Position numbers and translations under genes: made by a program
Part shown: positions 56,145 through 64,000 of the stretch, piece by piece
How the letters are laid out: each line of letters begins with the position of its first letter
How positions within the stretch are numbered: position 1 is the stretch's first letter
The notes under the pieces: generated by a model
What the model saw: the letters and a program-made list of their open reading frames with translations, nothing else
The model's database searches: none
Told to the model about the DNA's origin: nothing
Assembly (NCBI GenBank): GCA_028687575.1
Contig: JAQTZW010000005.1
Span: 62,001-126,000 of the forward strand
Length of the DNA stretch: 64,000 nucleotides
DNA from: Gallionella sp.
GTDB taxonomy: Bacteria > Pseudomonadota > Gammaproteobacteria > Burkholderiales > Gallionellaceae
Reading direction: 5' to 3'

Positions 56145-58622
56145 ATGAAACGGACTGCCACTTGGCCACTCAGAGGAATCACGATAGCGTTGCTCATGAT
56201 GCAGACAACGCAGGCTTGGGCGGGTGTAGCCGGATATTTCCAGTTCGTCAGCGGTGAGGTGCGCATTGCCACAGCCGACGGAAAATCGCACAAAGCTGTA
56301 AAGGGGGGTGCAGTCAATGAGGGTGATACCATCATCTCGACCAATCTGGGCACGGCTCAAATCAAAATGCAGGACGGCGGTTTTATCGCGGTCCGCCCGG
56401 ACACTCAACTCAAAATAGACAATTTCAAATATAGCGGCAAGGCGGGTGAACCCGAGAAGAGTGCCGTTTCGCTACTCAAAGGCGGCTTTCGCGCTGTGAC
56501 TGGCATGGTCGGCCGGGTCAACAAACAGGATTACAGCATCACTACGCCAGTCGCAACCATAGGCATACGCGGCACTGACCACGAAAGTTACCATTTGCCG
56601 GTTGCCAAACCGGGCGCTTTGGCGGGAACCTACGACAAAGTGAATGTCGGCGAAACCAGTATCACGACCGACAGCGGCACGCTCAACGTACTGCCCAACC
56701 AGATGGGATTTGCTGGCGGTTTGGATCAGCCGCCGCAATTGCGCCCCATCAATCTTCATTTGTTTGGCTTTTCTCCCGCACCGTTGCAAGGCGGGGATGG
56801 GGGCGGGGGGGGTAATGATGGGGTGCGCGACAATGCGGTGGTGGATGGGCAAGACAGCAATCCTGGCCCCAATCCCAATGGCAATGACAATAATGCGGGC
56901 GGGATTCAGGGCGCGCTATTGCCTACGGCTGTCATAGTCGCAACTGACCCTTGTGTCGGGACGCAACCGCTGCCGGCCAGTTGTACCTTGATCAGTGGCG
57001 GGGCCGCGCCGCTCACGGCACCCGTTACCCCTACCACCGCAGCTTATGTACAAACCGACAAGGCGGTGGCCATCGCGACCAGCGGTATTGCACCTGCGGC
57101 ATCCACCTTGCCCATCCCTGAGGTCGGTACTTTCATTGCCGCTCCGGCTGACGTGAACAACGCTTTGCCTAACCCTTTCGCAGTTGACCGTTATGCGGGG
57201 CATAGCGCTGGCAACTCGGTCACCTATACCCTGAATGGCACCACGACCATCGTGGGGGCGGCCACCACCATTGCGGCGACCGGCATACAGTACGGCAGCT
57301 TCACCAGTACATCCTCACAAAAGTCGGTGGTAGGGACGGTCAATTGCTGCGCGCCGGGTGTCTATACCTCGCCAGGTTCGGTTTATTCGCACTGGATCGT
57401 GGGGCCGGCAGTGAATCCGGTTTATCTGCCGGAGGTATTGACCGGCACCGTGAACTATACGTTTGCGGGCGGCACCGTACCCACCGTCTCCTACAATGAT
57501 GTTGCCGCACTGACCGGTTCTTCGTTATTGGTTAATTTTGCCCAGCAGGCCGTATCATTTTCGTTGAGCGGCACTTTAGGCGCTGGCACTCCAATACCCT
57601 GGAGTGCAGGTGCTAGCGGCGTACCTTTGCAAACCATGTACTGGAACAATGCCAAAGCAGGTTTCAGAGCAACGACGGCCGCAAGAACAGGCTGGTCACC
57701 TTTAACAGTCGGCGGTGCCGTCACCAGCGGGGATGTGGTCGGACAGTTGACCGGTAATGCACTCAATGGCGCCATTGTGTCCTATGTCCTGTCAAATGGT
57801 AACGGACAAATCGCCGGGGTCGCCGCCTACACCGGAACGGCACAAAATACCGCGACACCGTATCGCATCGTCGGTATGTCTACCATTGACACGGTTCCCG
57901 CAGGCTTGACCGGGGCCGGCACTGTCGTACCCGTGACGATGGGGGGGTACAACAACAGTGCAAATGTGCTGACTGATGTCAATGGTAACGTAACCAAGTT
58001 TCACTCCGGCTATCCATTTAGCAACGGAACCTCGGCAGCAATTGGTATCGGCACGGCCACGGCAGCGGGCTTGGGCACTGACCCGGTTTCCGGCATCAGT
58101 TGGGGGCGCTGGGTAGGCGGTTCGTTGGATGTATCCAATCTTGTCACGAACGCCGTCACCAATTTGCCCAATAATCCCAACAGCGCTCACTGGATCGCCG
58201 GCCCCGTGATGACAGGGCCGGTAGATTTGCCGATTTCGGGCACTTTCAATTACGTACTGGCAGGGGGCACGACCCCGACCGACTCACTGGGCGGCGTTGG
58301 CACTTTGAATAGCGCATCGCTAACGGCCAACTTTACCGCACAAACCGTCAATGTCGCGCTTAATGTCACCACCCCCAATGCGGGCAATCTGGTGGCCAAT
58401 GGCGCTGCCATCCCCATTGAGCAGAAGAGCTTCTTCAATGCCAGCACCGCGAATTCCGCACAGGGTTCGAATCTCGGCTTGTTGACGGTAAACGGCACCG
58501 GCACGACCTCCGGTAATCTGGGCGGCGTGTTTGTCGGAACGGGCGGAATTGGCGCAGTAATGCTCTACGGCCTGCAAAACAATGCCGTGCAAGTCAACGG
58601 CGTGGTCGCCTTTCACCGTTGA
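56145..58622 (+). CDS. Secreted FecR-domain protein with two TbpB-like barrel repeats
   Basis: 825 residues. Signal peptide (ITIALLMMQTTQAWA, no lipobox), FecR domain (about 30-165: DGKSHKAVKGGAVNEGDTI; GGFIAVRPDTQLKI; TPVATIGIRGTDHE), a Gly/Asn-rich linker, and two related C-terminal modules, the first with SHWIVGPAVNPVYLPEVL and GNGQIAGVAAYTG, the second with AHWIAGPVMTGPVDLP and VQVNGVVAFHR. The module ends resemble TbpB-type handle barrels, the kind of domain recognised by Slam secretion. It lies 35 bases after the Slam-like gene and ends 16 bases from the convergent cyclase gene. Confidence 0.65.
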   Translation: MKRTATWPLRGITIALLMMQTTQAWAGVAGYFQFVSGEVRIATADGKSHKAVKGGAVNEGDTIISTNLGTAQIKMQDGGFIAVRPDTQLKIDNFKYSGKAGEPEKSAVSLLKGGFRAVTGMVGRVNKQDYSITTPVATIGIRGTDHESYHLPVAKPGALAGTYDKVNVGETSITTDSGTLNVLPNQMGFAGGLDQPPQLRPINLHLFGFSPAPLQGGDGGGGGNDGVRDNAVVDGQDSNPGPNPNGNDNNAGGIQGALLPTAVIVATDPCVGTQPLPASCTLISGGAAPLTAPVTPTTAAYVQTDKAVAIATSGIAPAASTLPIPEVGTFIAAPADVNNALPNPFAVDRYAGHSAGNSVTYTLNGTTTIVGAATTIAATGIQYGSFTSTSSQKSVVGTVNCCAPGVYTSPGSVYSHWIVGPAVNPVYLPEVLTGTVNYTFAGGTVPTVSYNDVAALTGSSLLVNFAQQAVSFSLSGTLGAGTPIPWSAGASGVPLQTMYWNNAKAGFRATTAARTGWSPLTVGGAVTSGDVVGQLTGNALNGAIVSYVLSNGNGQIAGVAAYTGTAQNTATPYRIVGMSTIDTVPAGLTGAGTVVPVTMGGYNNSANVLTDVNGNVTKFHSGYPFSNGTSAAIGIGTATAAGLGTDPVSGISWGRWVGGSLDVSNLVTNAVTNLPNNPNSAHWIAGPVMTGPVDLPISGTFNYVLAGGTTPTDSLGGVGTLNSASLTANFTAQTVNVALNVTTPNAGNLVANGAAIPIEQKSFFNASTANSAQGSNLGLLTVNGTGTTSGNLGGVFVGTGGIGAVMLYGLQNNAVQVNGVVAFHR

Positions 58623-58638
58623 TCATAACGAACCAGGT

Positions 58639-60876
58639 TTATTTGGTACTGAACTCGAATACGCCCACCCAACCTTCTGGCGGTGGGTTAAGGCGGTAGT
58701 TGGCAATCCGTTCCAGATACAGTGAATAAAGGCGGTGTTTTCCCTCATTCTCTTGCAGGGATAACAGGATGGTTTCGGCTGCTGCCCATTCTCTTGCACG
58801 ATAAAGTGCCAGTACACTGTCAAATCGTGCCACATTATCGAGAATGCGCTGCGTCACCGCGCCCTCCAATCCGAGCGGGCAGTAAATGGTCACCGGTTCA
58901 CGTTTACCCTTTACCGTGACCTGATCTATTTCCTGAAAAACAATCCCTGTCACTTTGTTGCGGGTACTTTCTCCGACCAGCATGCCGATACCGTATTGCT
59001 TGGTCAGACTTTCCAGTCTTGAGGCCAGATTCACCGAGTCGCCCATGACTGTGTAGGCACGACGAAACTCGGAACCCATATTGCCGACGCTCATCACACC
59101 GGTATTGATGCCGATACCGATGTGCAGTTCGGGCCAGCCTTTTTTAGCAAAGGCTACAGACAGCTCTTGCAGTCTGGACTGCATCTCAAGTGCCGCCATC
59201 AAGGCATGTTGTGCGTGCAGCGCATCGGTAATCGGCGCACTCCAGAATGCCATGATGGCATCACCGATGTACTTGTCTATGGTGCCCTGATGATGGTGAA
59301 TGATGCCGGTCATCGGGGTTAAATAGGCATTGATCAATTGCGATAATTCATTGGCATCCAGCGTCTCCGATATTTTGGTGAAATCGCGTATATCCGAAAA
59401 CAGTACCGTCATTTCCTTGTTTTCGCTTTTCATGTCAAACATCGCCGGGTCTCGACTCATTTCAACAACCAATTCGGGTGGAATATACTGCCCAAACAGG
59501 CCGGACATCTGCTTCTTGGCGCGCGACTCAAAAAAGAATCCGCTCACAATATCAACCACAAAGAGGATCAAAATAAGCAACATGGGACTGGCGACCGGCA
59601 ACACCATGTCGGCCTGCTGCCAGGCTGCAAGATTGCCAATAAAAATCGATAACAAGGCAACAATCGTAGCCATGATGGCCTTGACCGGGCTTAAGCGCGG
59701 CAATAGCCAGATCATCAGTATTCCTGTCGCCAATAACGTCACGATTCCAATCGCCTTTGCGTAAATCGGCTTTTGCTTGATATTTTGTTCCAGGATGCCG
59801 GCAAGCAAATTGGCATGTACCTCCACGCCGGGGAAGACATTGCTGACTGGCGTAGCGCGCAAGTCCATCAGACCGGGAGCCGACGTGCCGATCAGCACAA
59901 TCTTGTCTGCCAAATCGTCTAGCGGCAGGCGTCCATGCAGCACGTCGCTGGCGGAAATGTAGCGAAAACTGCCTTTACCGCCACGGTAAGGCACCAAGGC
60001 ATTGGCATGCTCATCAACCGGTATCCTCATTGCGCCAACGATTAATTCTTCCAGTGCCGAGTAATCGCCGTTTTGTGGCGTGACTGGGGTCACCTGATCC
60101 ACGCCAAGCACGACGCGCGCTAGCGCCAGTGTCAGTGACTCATAATAATTGCCTTGATATTGAATGAGCATGGGCACACTGCGCGATACACCATCAAAAC
60201 CGGGCACAAAGCTGAAAAATCCACCCGCTGCAGCCTCCTGTAATACCGCAAGGTTTGCGCTATAACCGCTTGCCGTTAAAAACTGGGTATTTGTTTGCTT
60301 GAAAACCTCATTCGAAAACAGCGGGGGCGGCAATGTGCCGGAAGTATGTATGCCGTCGGAGGCGCTGCTGAAGTGATAACCCAAAACGACAGGCCGACCC
60401 TGCAACGAGGCGGCAAACAGGGCATCATGTTCCAGACTGGGGCGCAATTTTTCCAGTGCGACCTGGTACTGGGGGACAGCCTTTAGCTCGGTTTGTCCGA
60501 GTTGCTGCAACACCTGCAAGCCGGAATTTTCATCCGGCTCGGCAAACACGACATCGAAACCGGCTGCGGCGATCTTGTAGTGATCGAAAAGCTGATCCAT
60601 TAGAACCGCCATGTGATCCCGTCCCCAGGGCCAGCGCCCTTCTTCTGCCAGACTCTTTTCGTCTATATCCACGATGACAATGCCAGGGAAAACCGTTTTT
60701 GGCATGGTCAATTGCACTCGGGTGTCGTAGGCAATCGCTTCGAGTCGGCGCAGCAGGTCAATTTCAAAAACGCCCGAGGCCTGCAACAGGAATACCGCGA
60801 GTATCAACAAGTCAATCACACGCCCCGCGTGATGCCGCAGTCCTTGTTCATGTGTGCGGAACCAATTTGTTTTCAT
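58639..60876 (-). CDS. CHASE2-domain class III adenylate cyclase
   Basis: 745 residues. N-terminal helix, extracytoplasmic CHASE2 sensor domain (about 40-380), three membrane helices (about 380-460) and a cytoplasmic class III cyclase domain. Metal-binding Asp residues are in FSDIRDFTK and KYIGDAIMAFW; a Lys before YIGD and Asp in MGDSVNLASR point to adenylate rather than guanylate specificity. It is convergent with the FecR gene 16 bases away. CHASE2 and FecR proteins often sit together, suggesting it reports on events outside the cell. Confidence 0.88.
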   Translation of the reverse strand: MKTNWFRTHEQGLRHHAGRVIDLLILAVFLLQASGVFEIDLLRRLEAIAYDTRVQLTMPKTVFPGIVIVDIDEKSLAEEGRWPWGRDHMAVLMDQLFDHYKIAAAGFDVVFAEPDENSGLQVLQQLGQTELKAVPQYQVALEKLRPSLEHDALFAASLQGRPVVLGYHFSSASDGIHTSGTLPPPLFSNEVFKQTNTQFLTASGYSANLAVLQEAAAGGFFSFVPGFDGVSRSVPMLIQYQGNYYESLTLALARVVLGVDQVTPVTPQNGDYSALEELIVGAMRIPVDEHANALVPYRGGKGSFRYISASDVLHGRLPLDDLADKIVLIGTSAPGLMDLRATPVSNVFPGVEVHANLLAGILEQNIKQKPIYAKAIGIVTLLATGILMIWLLPRLSPVKAIMATIVALLSIFIGNLAAWQQADMVLPVASPMLLILILFVVDIVSGFFFESRAKKQMSGLFGQYIPPELVVEMSRDPAMFDMKSENKEMTVLFSDIRDFTKISETLDANELSQLINAYLTPMTGIIHHHQGTIDKYIGDAIMAFWSAPITDALHAQHALMAALEMQSRLQELSVAFAKKGWPELHIGIGINTGVMSVGNMGSEFRRAYTVMGDSVNLASRLESLTKQYGIGMLVGESTRNKVTGIVFQEIDQVTVKGKREPVTIYCPLGLEGAVTQRILDNVARFDSVLALYRAREWAAAETILLSLQENEGKHRLYSLYLERIANYRLNPPPEGWVGVFEFSTK

Positions 60877-60965
60877 ATTGCCCCCGGTTGATTCGCTTTC
60901 AGCGGATTGGAATCATGCGAACGATTTTTAATCGTAGACATATTACTTGCAATACATCGGTTAAT

Positions 60966-60982
60966 GCACGATTCAGTCGTGC
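60966..60982. repeat. Perfect 6-bp inverted repeat in the cyclase/rhlE gap
   Basis: GCACGA-TTCAG-TCGTGC, next to GCGT-aaatata-ACGC (60981-60995). A further pair CGGGCAT (61004-61010) and ATGCCCG (61032-61038) lies 20 bases on. They may be operators for the divergent genes; none is a known box. Confidence 0.35.
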
Positions 60983-61088
60983 GTAAATATAACGCATCAA
61001 ATCCGGGCATGAGGGACTCAATTTGGCGTTGATGCCCGATAGAAGTGCCGGAATATGGTCGCGGTTATTTCGGGCTGGACAATGCGCG

Positions 61089-61094
61089 TATAAT
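61089..61094 (+). promoter_or_regulatory. Candidate -10 element of rhlE
   Basis: TATAAT, 46 bases before the TTG start of rhlE. The -35 at the right spacing (TTATTT) is weak. If used, transcription starts near 61101, which excludes the upstream ATG at 61093 as a start. Confidence 0.4.
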
Positions 61095-61140
61095 GCAGCG
61101 TTCCGGTTTTCCGGCAAGTTTTTCCCAAGGTGGTAATACA

Positions 61141-62538
61141 TTGAATAACATCAGTTTTACGGATTTGAATCTCGCCCCGGAGATTTTCCGGGCGCTTACC
61201 GAAGCGGGTTATGCGACACCGACGCCGATTCAGGCGCAGGCCATCCCGCTGGTGATGCAAGGCAGCGACCTGATGGCGGGGGCGCAGACCGGGACCGGCA
61301 AGACGGCGGCGTTCGCTCTGCCGGTGCTGCAAAAGCTGATGCCGTTCGCCAGCGCCAGCACTTCTCCGGCACGCCATCCGGTGCGCGCGCTGGTGCTGGT
61401 TCCCACCCGCGAACTGGCGATACAGGTCGAAGAGAGCGTCAAGGCCTATGCGAAATACAGCCATCTGCGTTCGCTGGTGGTGTTCGGCGGGGTGGATATC
61501 AAGACCCAGACGCCGCATCTTCGCAATGGCGTGGAGATACTGGTGGCCACACCGGGCCGCCTGCTGGATCACATCGAGCAGAAAACCGTACAGTTGGGGC
61601 AGGTGCAGATGCTGGTGCTGGACGAGGCCGACCGCATGCTGGACATGGGCTTCATGCCCGACCTGAAGCGCATCCTCGCGCTGCTGCCCAAGCAGCGCCA
61701 GAACCTGATGTTCTCGGCGACGTTCTCTGCCGAGATCAAGAAGCTGTCGGAAGAATTCCTGGTCGCGCCCAAACTCATCGAGGTGGCGCGCAGCAATGCC
61801 ACCAACGAAAACATCACCCAGAAGGTCTATCTGGTCGAGCAGGACGACAAGCATGCGCTGCTTGCTCAATTGCTGCGAGATAGCAATTCCACCCAGACGC
61901 TGGTGTTCACCAAGCGCAAGTTGACCGCAGGTCAGCTGGCCAGCCGCTTGCACCGCGAAGGCATAGCCGCTGACGCGATCCACGGCGACAAGACCCAGCA
62001 GGAACGCATCAAGGCGCTGGAAGCTTTCAAGGACGGCAGCATCTCGGTGCTGATCGGCACTGATGTGGCGGCGCGCGGCTTGGACATAGACCAGTTGCCG
62101 GTGGTGATCAACTACGAAATGCCCAGCGCGCCGGAAGATTATGTACACCGTATCGGCCGTACCGGACGCGCCGGCGCTTTGGGCATGGCGATCTCGCTGG
62201 TGGCGCCCGAGGAAGAAAAATACCTGACCGAGATTGAGAAGCTGATCAACCGCAAGATTCAGCGTGAGGCGCTGCCTGAAATACGCCGTGCGCCCCGTAC
62301 ACCGCATCCCGCTCACAGTGTTGCCCGTCCGGCGCCGGCGGCGCGCGAGTGGCACGCGGGTGCTGCCAAAAAGCACGGTCATGATGCTTGGTACAACAAG
62401 CCTTACGAACCTGCGGTGAACAATCAACCCAAGGTCGAGTCAAGCTCACCGGTCGCTCCGCTCAGCGCCCGGCCAGCCGCGCAGATTCCGGCCTTGTTTG
62501 TACGTCGCAAACCCATCCTGCCCGAATCCCAAGACTGA
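61141..62538 (+). CDS. rhlE: DEAD-box RNA helicase RhlE
   Basis: 465 residues from the TTG at 61141. Q motif region (GYATPTPIQAQAIP), Walker A AQTGTGKT, VPTREL, ATPGRL, DEADRMLDMGF, SAT, and C-terminal HRIGRTGRAG. RNA unwinding in ribosome assembly or RNA decay, and cold growth. The TTG start has an AAGGTGG ribosome site with 7-base spacing; the open frame upstream reaches 61045 but lacks one. Basic, Pro/Ala-rich C-terminal tail. Confidence 0.92.
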   Translation: MNNISFTDLNLAPEIFRALTEAGYATPTPIQAQAIPLVMQGSDLMAGAQTGTGKTAAFALPVLQKLMPFASASTSPARHPVRALVLVPTRELAIQVEESVKAYAKYSHLRSLVVFGGVDIKTQTPHLRNGVEILVATPGRLLDHIEQKTVQLGQVQMLVLDEADRMLDMGFMPDLKRILALLPKQRQNLMFSATFSAEIKKLSEEFLVAPKLIEVARSNATNENITQKVYLVEQDDKHALLAQLLRDSNSTQTLVFTKRKLTAGQLASRLHREGIAADAIHGDKTQQERIKALEAFKDGSISVLIGTDVAARGLDIDQLPVVINYEMPSAPEDYVHRIGRTGRAGALGMAISLVAPEEEKYLTEIEKLINRKIQREALPEIRRAPRTPHPAHSVARPAPAAREWHAGAAKKHGHDAWYNKPYEPAVNNQPKVESSSPVAPLSARPAAQIPALFVRRKPILPESQD

Positions 62539-62552
62539 TCCAAGCAAGGCAT

Positions 62553-63458
62553 ATGACCGTGATAAAAAGCTGCGGGGCGCGTCTGATGGCAAGCTTGGCG
62601 ATTATTTTGCTGGCGGCCTGCAACACCCCGCCGAAGCAGGTGGCGGTGCCGGCATCCGAGCCTGTTGTGGCACGTCCCGCACCGAAGATCGCGCTGGCGC
62701 TGGGCGGCGGCGGGGCGCGCGGTTTTGCCCATGTCGGCGTGATCAAGGCGCTGGAAGCGCAAGGCATCGTGCCGGACATGGTGGTCGGAACCAGCGTCGG
62801 TTCGGCGATCGGCGCACTGTATGCGGCGGGTTATACCGGCTTCCAGTTGCAGGCGATGTCCATTCCGATGAAGGAAGAGCGGGTGATAGACTGGTCCTGG
62901 CCGAATCGCGGCCTGTTCACCGGCAAACCCTTGCAGGAATTCATCAACCGTGCCGTGAAGAATGCGCCGCTGGAGAAGCTGCGCCGTCCGTTTGCGGCGG
63001 TTGCCACCGATCTTGCGACCGGCGAGGAGATCGTGTTCCGTTCCGGCAACACCGGCATCGCGGTCAGCGCGTCCTGTGCTGTACCGGGCATCTTCCAGCC
63101 GGTGGTCATCAGCGGGCGCAGCTATGTGGACGGTGGACTGGTCAAGCCGGTGCCGGTCAGCGAAGCGCGCGCGATGGGGGCGGATTTCGTCATCGCCGTG
63201 AACATCTCCAACCCGCCGCAGAACAACAAGACGGAATCCACGGTGGAGGTGCTGTTGCAGACCTTCGACATCATGAGTCAGACCATCAATCGCTATGAAC
63301 TGGCCAATGCCGATGTGGTGGTGCGCCCGGTGATACGTGAAATCGCGCAGGACAGTTTGGATGATCGCCACCTGGCGATCTTGGAAGGCGAGAAGGCGGT
63401 CGCCGCCATCATGCCGGAATTGAAAGCCAAACTGGAAGCTCTGCGCAAGCCGCGCTGA
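62553..63458 (+). CDS. Patatin-like phospholipase lipoprotein (RssA/NTE type)
   Basis: 301 residues. Lipoprotein signal (IILLAACN, Cys near 26), then a patatin domain: oxyanion GGGGARGFAHVG, catalytic Ser in GTSVGSAIG (GXSXG) and Asp in YVDGG. Predicted lipid hydrolase on the periplasmic face or outer membrane. AAGG ribosome site. It follows rhlE after 14 bases, so may share its transcript. A terminator follows. Confidence 0.88.
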   Translation: MTVIKSCGARLMASLAIILLAACNTPPKQVAVPASEPVVARPAPKIALALGGGGARGFAHVGVIKALEAQGIVPDMVVGTSVGSAIGALYAAGYTGFQLQAMSIPMKEERVIDWSWPNRGLFTGKPLQEFINRAVKNAPLEKLRRPFAAVATDLATGEEIVFRSGNTGIAVSASCAVPGIFQPVVISGRSYVDGGLVKPVPVSEARAMGADFVIAVNISNPPQNNKTESTVEVLLQTFDIMSQTINRYELANADVVVRPVIREIAQDSLDDRHLAILEGEKAVAAIMPELKAKLEALRKPR

Positions 63459-63469
63459 GCGGCCAGCTC

Positions 63470-63515
63470 AAAAAACAACGCCTGTCCGGATGCTCCCGGG
63501 CAGGCGTTGTTTTTT
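63470..63515. terminator. Bidirectional terminator between patatin gene and queF
   Basis: Stem AAAAAACAACGCCTG with CAGGCGTTGTTTTTT, loop of 15 bases, A/T runs on both sides. It serves the two convergent genes. Confidence 0.88.
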
Positions 63516-63531
63516 GGGTCGCGGGGTGTGT

Positions 63532-63951
63532 CTAGCCGCGCGTGTTCGACTGGCTGCTGAACTGGCTGAGTTCGACAAACGGCGCGGGCTGCCAGCCATC
63601 CTTGCGGTGTTCGGCGACCACGTTGGTGAAGATGCCGCCGCGCACGTAAAACTTGGCGGTCAGACGCATGAAGCGCGGATCAGTGGCAGCAACTAAATCG
63701 TCCAGGATACGGTTGGTGACGTCCTCGTGGAAATGCCCTTCCTCGCGGAACGACCACATGTACAGCTTCAGGCTCTTCAACTCCACGCACTGCTGGTCGG
63801 CGATGTAATCTAGCATCAGTGTGGCGAAATCCGGCTGGCCGGTCTTGGGGCACAAGCAGGTGAATTCCGGGATTTCCATGTGGATGTGATAATCGCGTTT
63901 CGGATTGGGATTGGGGAAGGTTTCCAGCGCTTTTGCGGGTTGGGTTGTCAT
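63532..63951 (-). CDS. queF: NADPH-dependent preQ0 reductase QueF (short form)
   Basis: Reduces 7-cyano-7-deazaguanine to preQ1 in queuosine synthesis. 139 residues, the short (YkvM-like) form. Catalytic Cys in [14 protein letters not shown] and Glu/His in EEGHFHEDV. Its promoter region lies in the last 50 bases of the window. Confidence 0.95.
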   Translation of the reverse strand: MTTQPAKALETFPNPNPKRDYHIHMEIPEFTCLCPKTGQPDFATLMLDYIADQQCVELKSLKLYMWSFREEGHFHEDVTNRILDDLVAATDPRFMRLTAKFYVRGGIFTNVVAEHRKDGWQPAPFVELSQFSSQSNTRG

Positions 63952-64000
63952 TTGGTCGTGCGTCCTGCTTCAGTTAGAATGGCGCGCATTATATCGCCGT

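Overview
The window is a dense stretch of chromosome from a Gram-negative bacterium, most likely a betaproteobacterium of the Nitrosomonadales/Gallionellaceae type. This is inferred from gene order (lon-hupB-tRNA-ppiD, dapC-dapD-...-dapE-prmB, hpnCDE), from the short QueF and from the paired cyanophycin synthetases. No ribosomal RNA, CRISPR array, prophage or complete insertion sequence was seen. The species cannot be fixed from the sequence alone.

Layout. 0-5.3 kb: proteostasis block (lon with a heat-shock-like promoter, hupB, ppiD), with ppiD bracketed by two nearly identical tRNA-Val/tRNA-Asp pairs. 5.4-11.6 kb (minus strand): copper ATPase, TauE/SafE permease, DUF3365 haem protein, a small DUF2892 membrane protein and a Crp/Fnr regulator with a perfect CRP-type palindrome beside it, then lysS. 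11.7-20.4 kb (minus): one long run with dapC, dapD, pilU, an ArsC/YffB-like gene, dapE, prmB and the squalene genes hpnC, hpnD, hpnE. 20.4-28.2 kb: an EamA transporter, a haem-c diguanylate cyclase, purT, a VOC protein, zapE, and the selenium pair mnmH/selD. 28.2-30.1 kb: two orphan genes among copies of a 110-bp palindromic element.

30.3-50.9 kb: cyanophycin genes (DUF1854 protein and ABC transporter on the minus strand, two cphA genes on the plus strand) separated by a 12.5-kb, visibly more AT-rich TonB island. The island holds two TonB-dependent receptors, a PepSY membrane protein, an ExbB-like and a DUF2149 protein, a membrane-anchored CobN-like chelatase, and a tonB-exbB-exbD set. It looks like an HmuS-type tetrapyrrole or metallophore uptake system and not like B12 biosynthesis.

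50.9-64 kb: an RNA methyltransferase, pepN, then a possible type XI (Slam-like) secretion unit made of a TPR/outer-membrane barrel protein and a secreted FecR protein carrying two TbpB-like barrel repeats, convergent with a CHASE2 adenylate cyclase. rhlE, a patatin-like lipoprotein and queF close the window.

The most promising systems are the CobN-like chelatase island, the Slam/FecR/CHASE2 unit, and the Crp/Fnr regulator with its class-II-spaced operator. All functions are read from motifs and context; no database search was possible.
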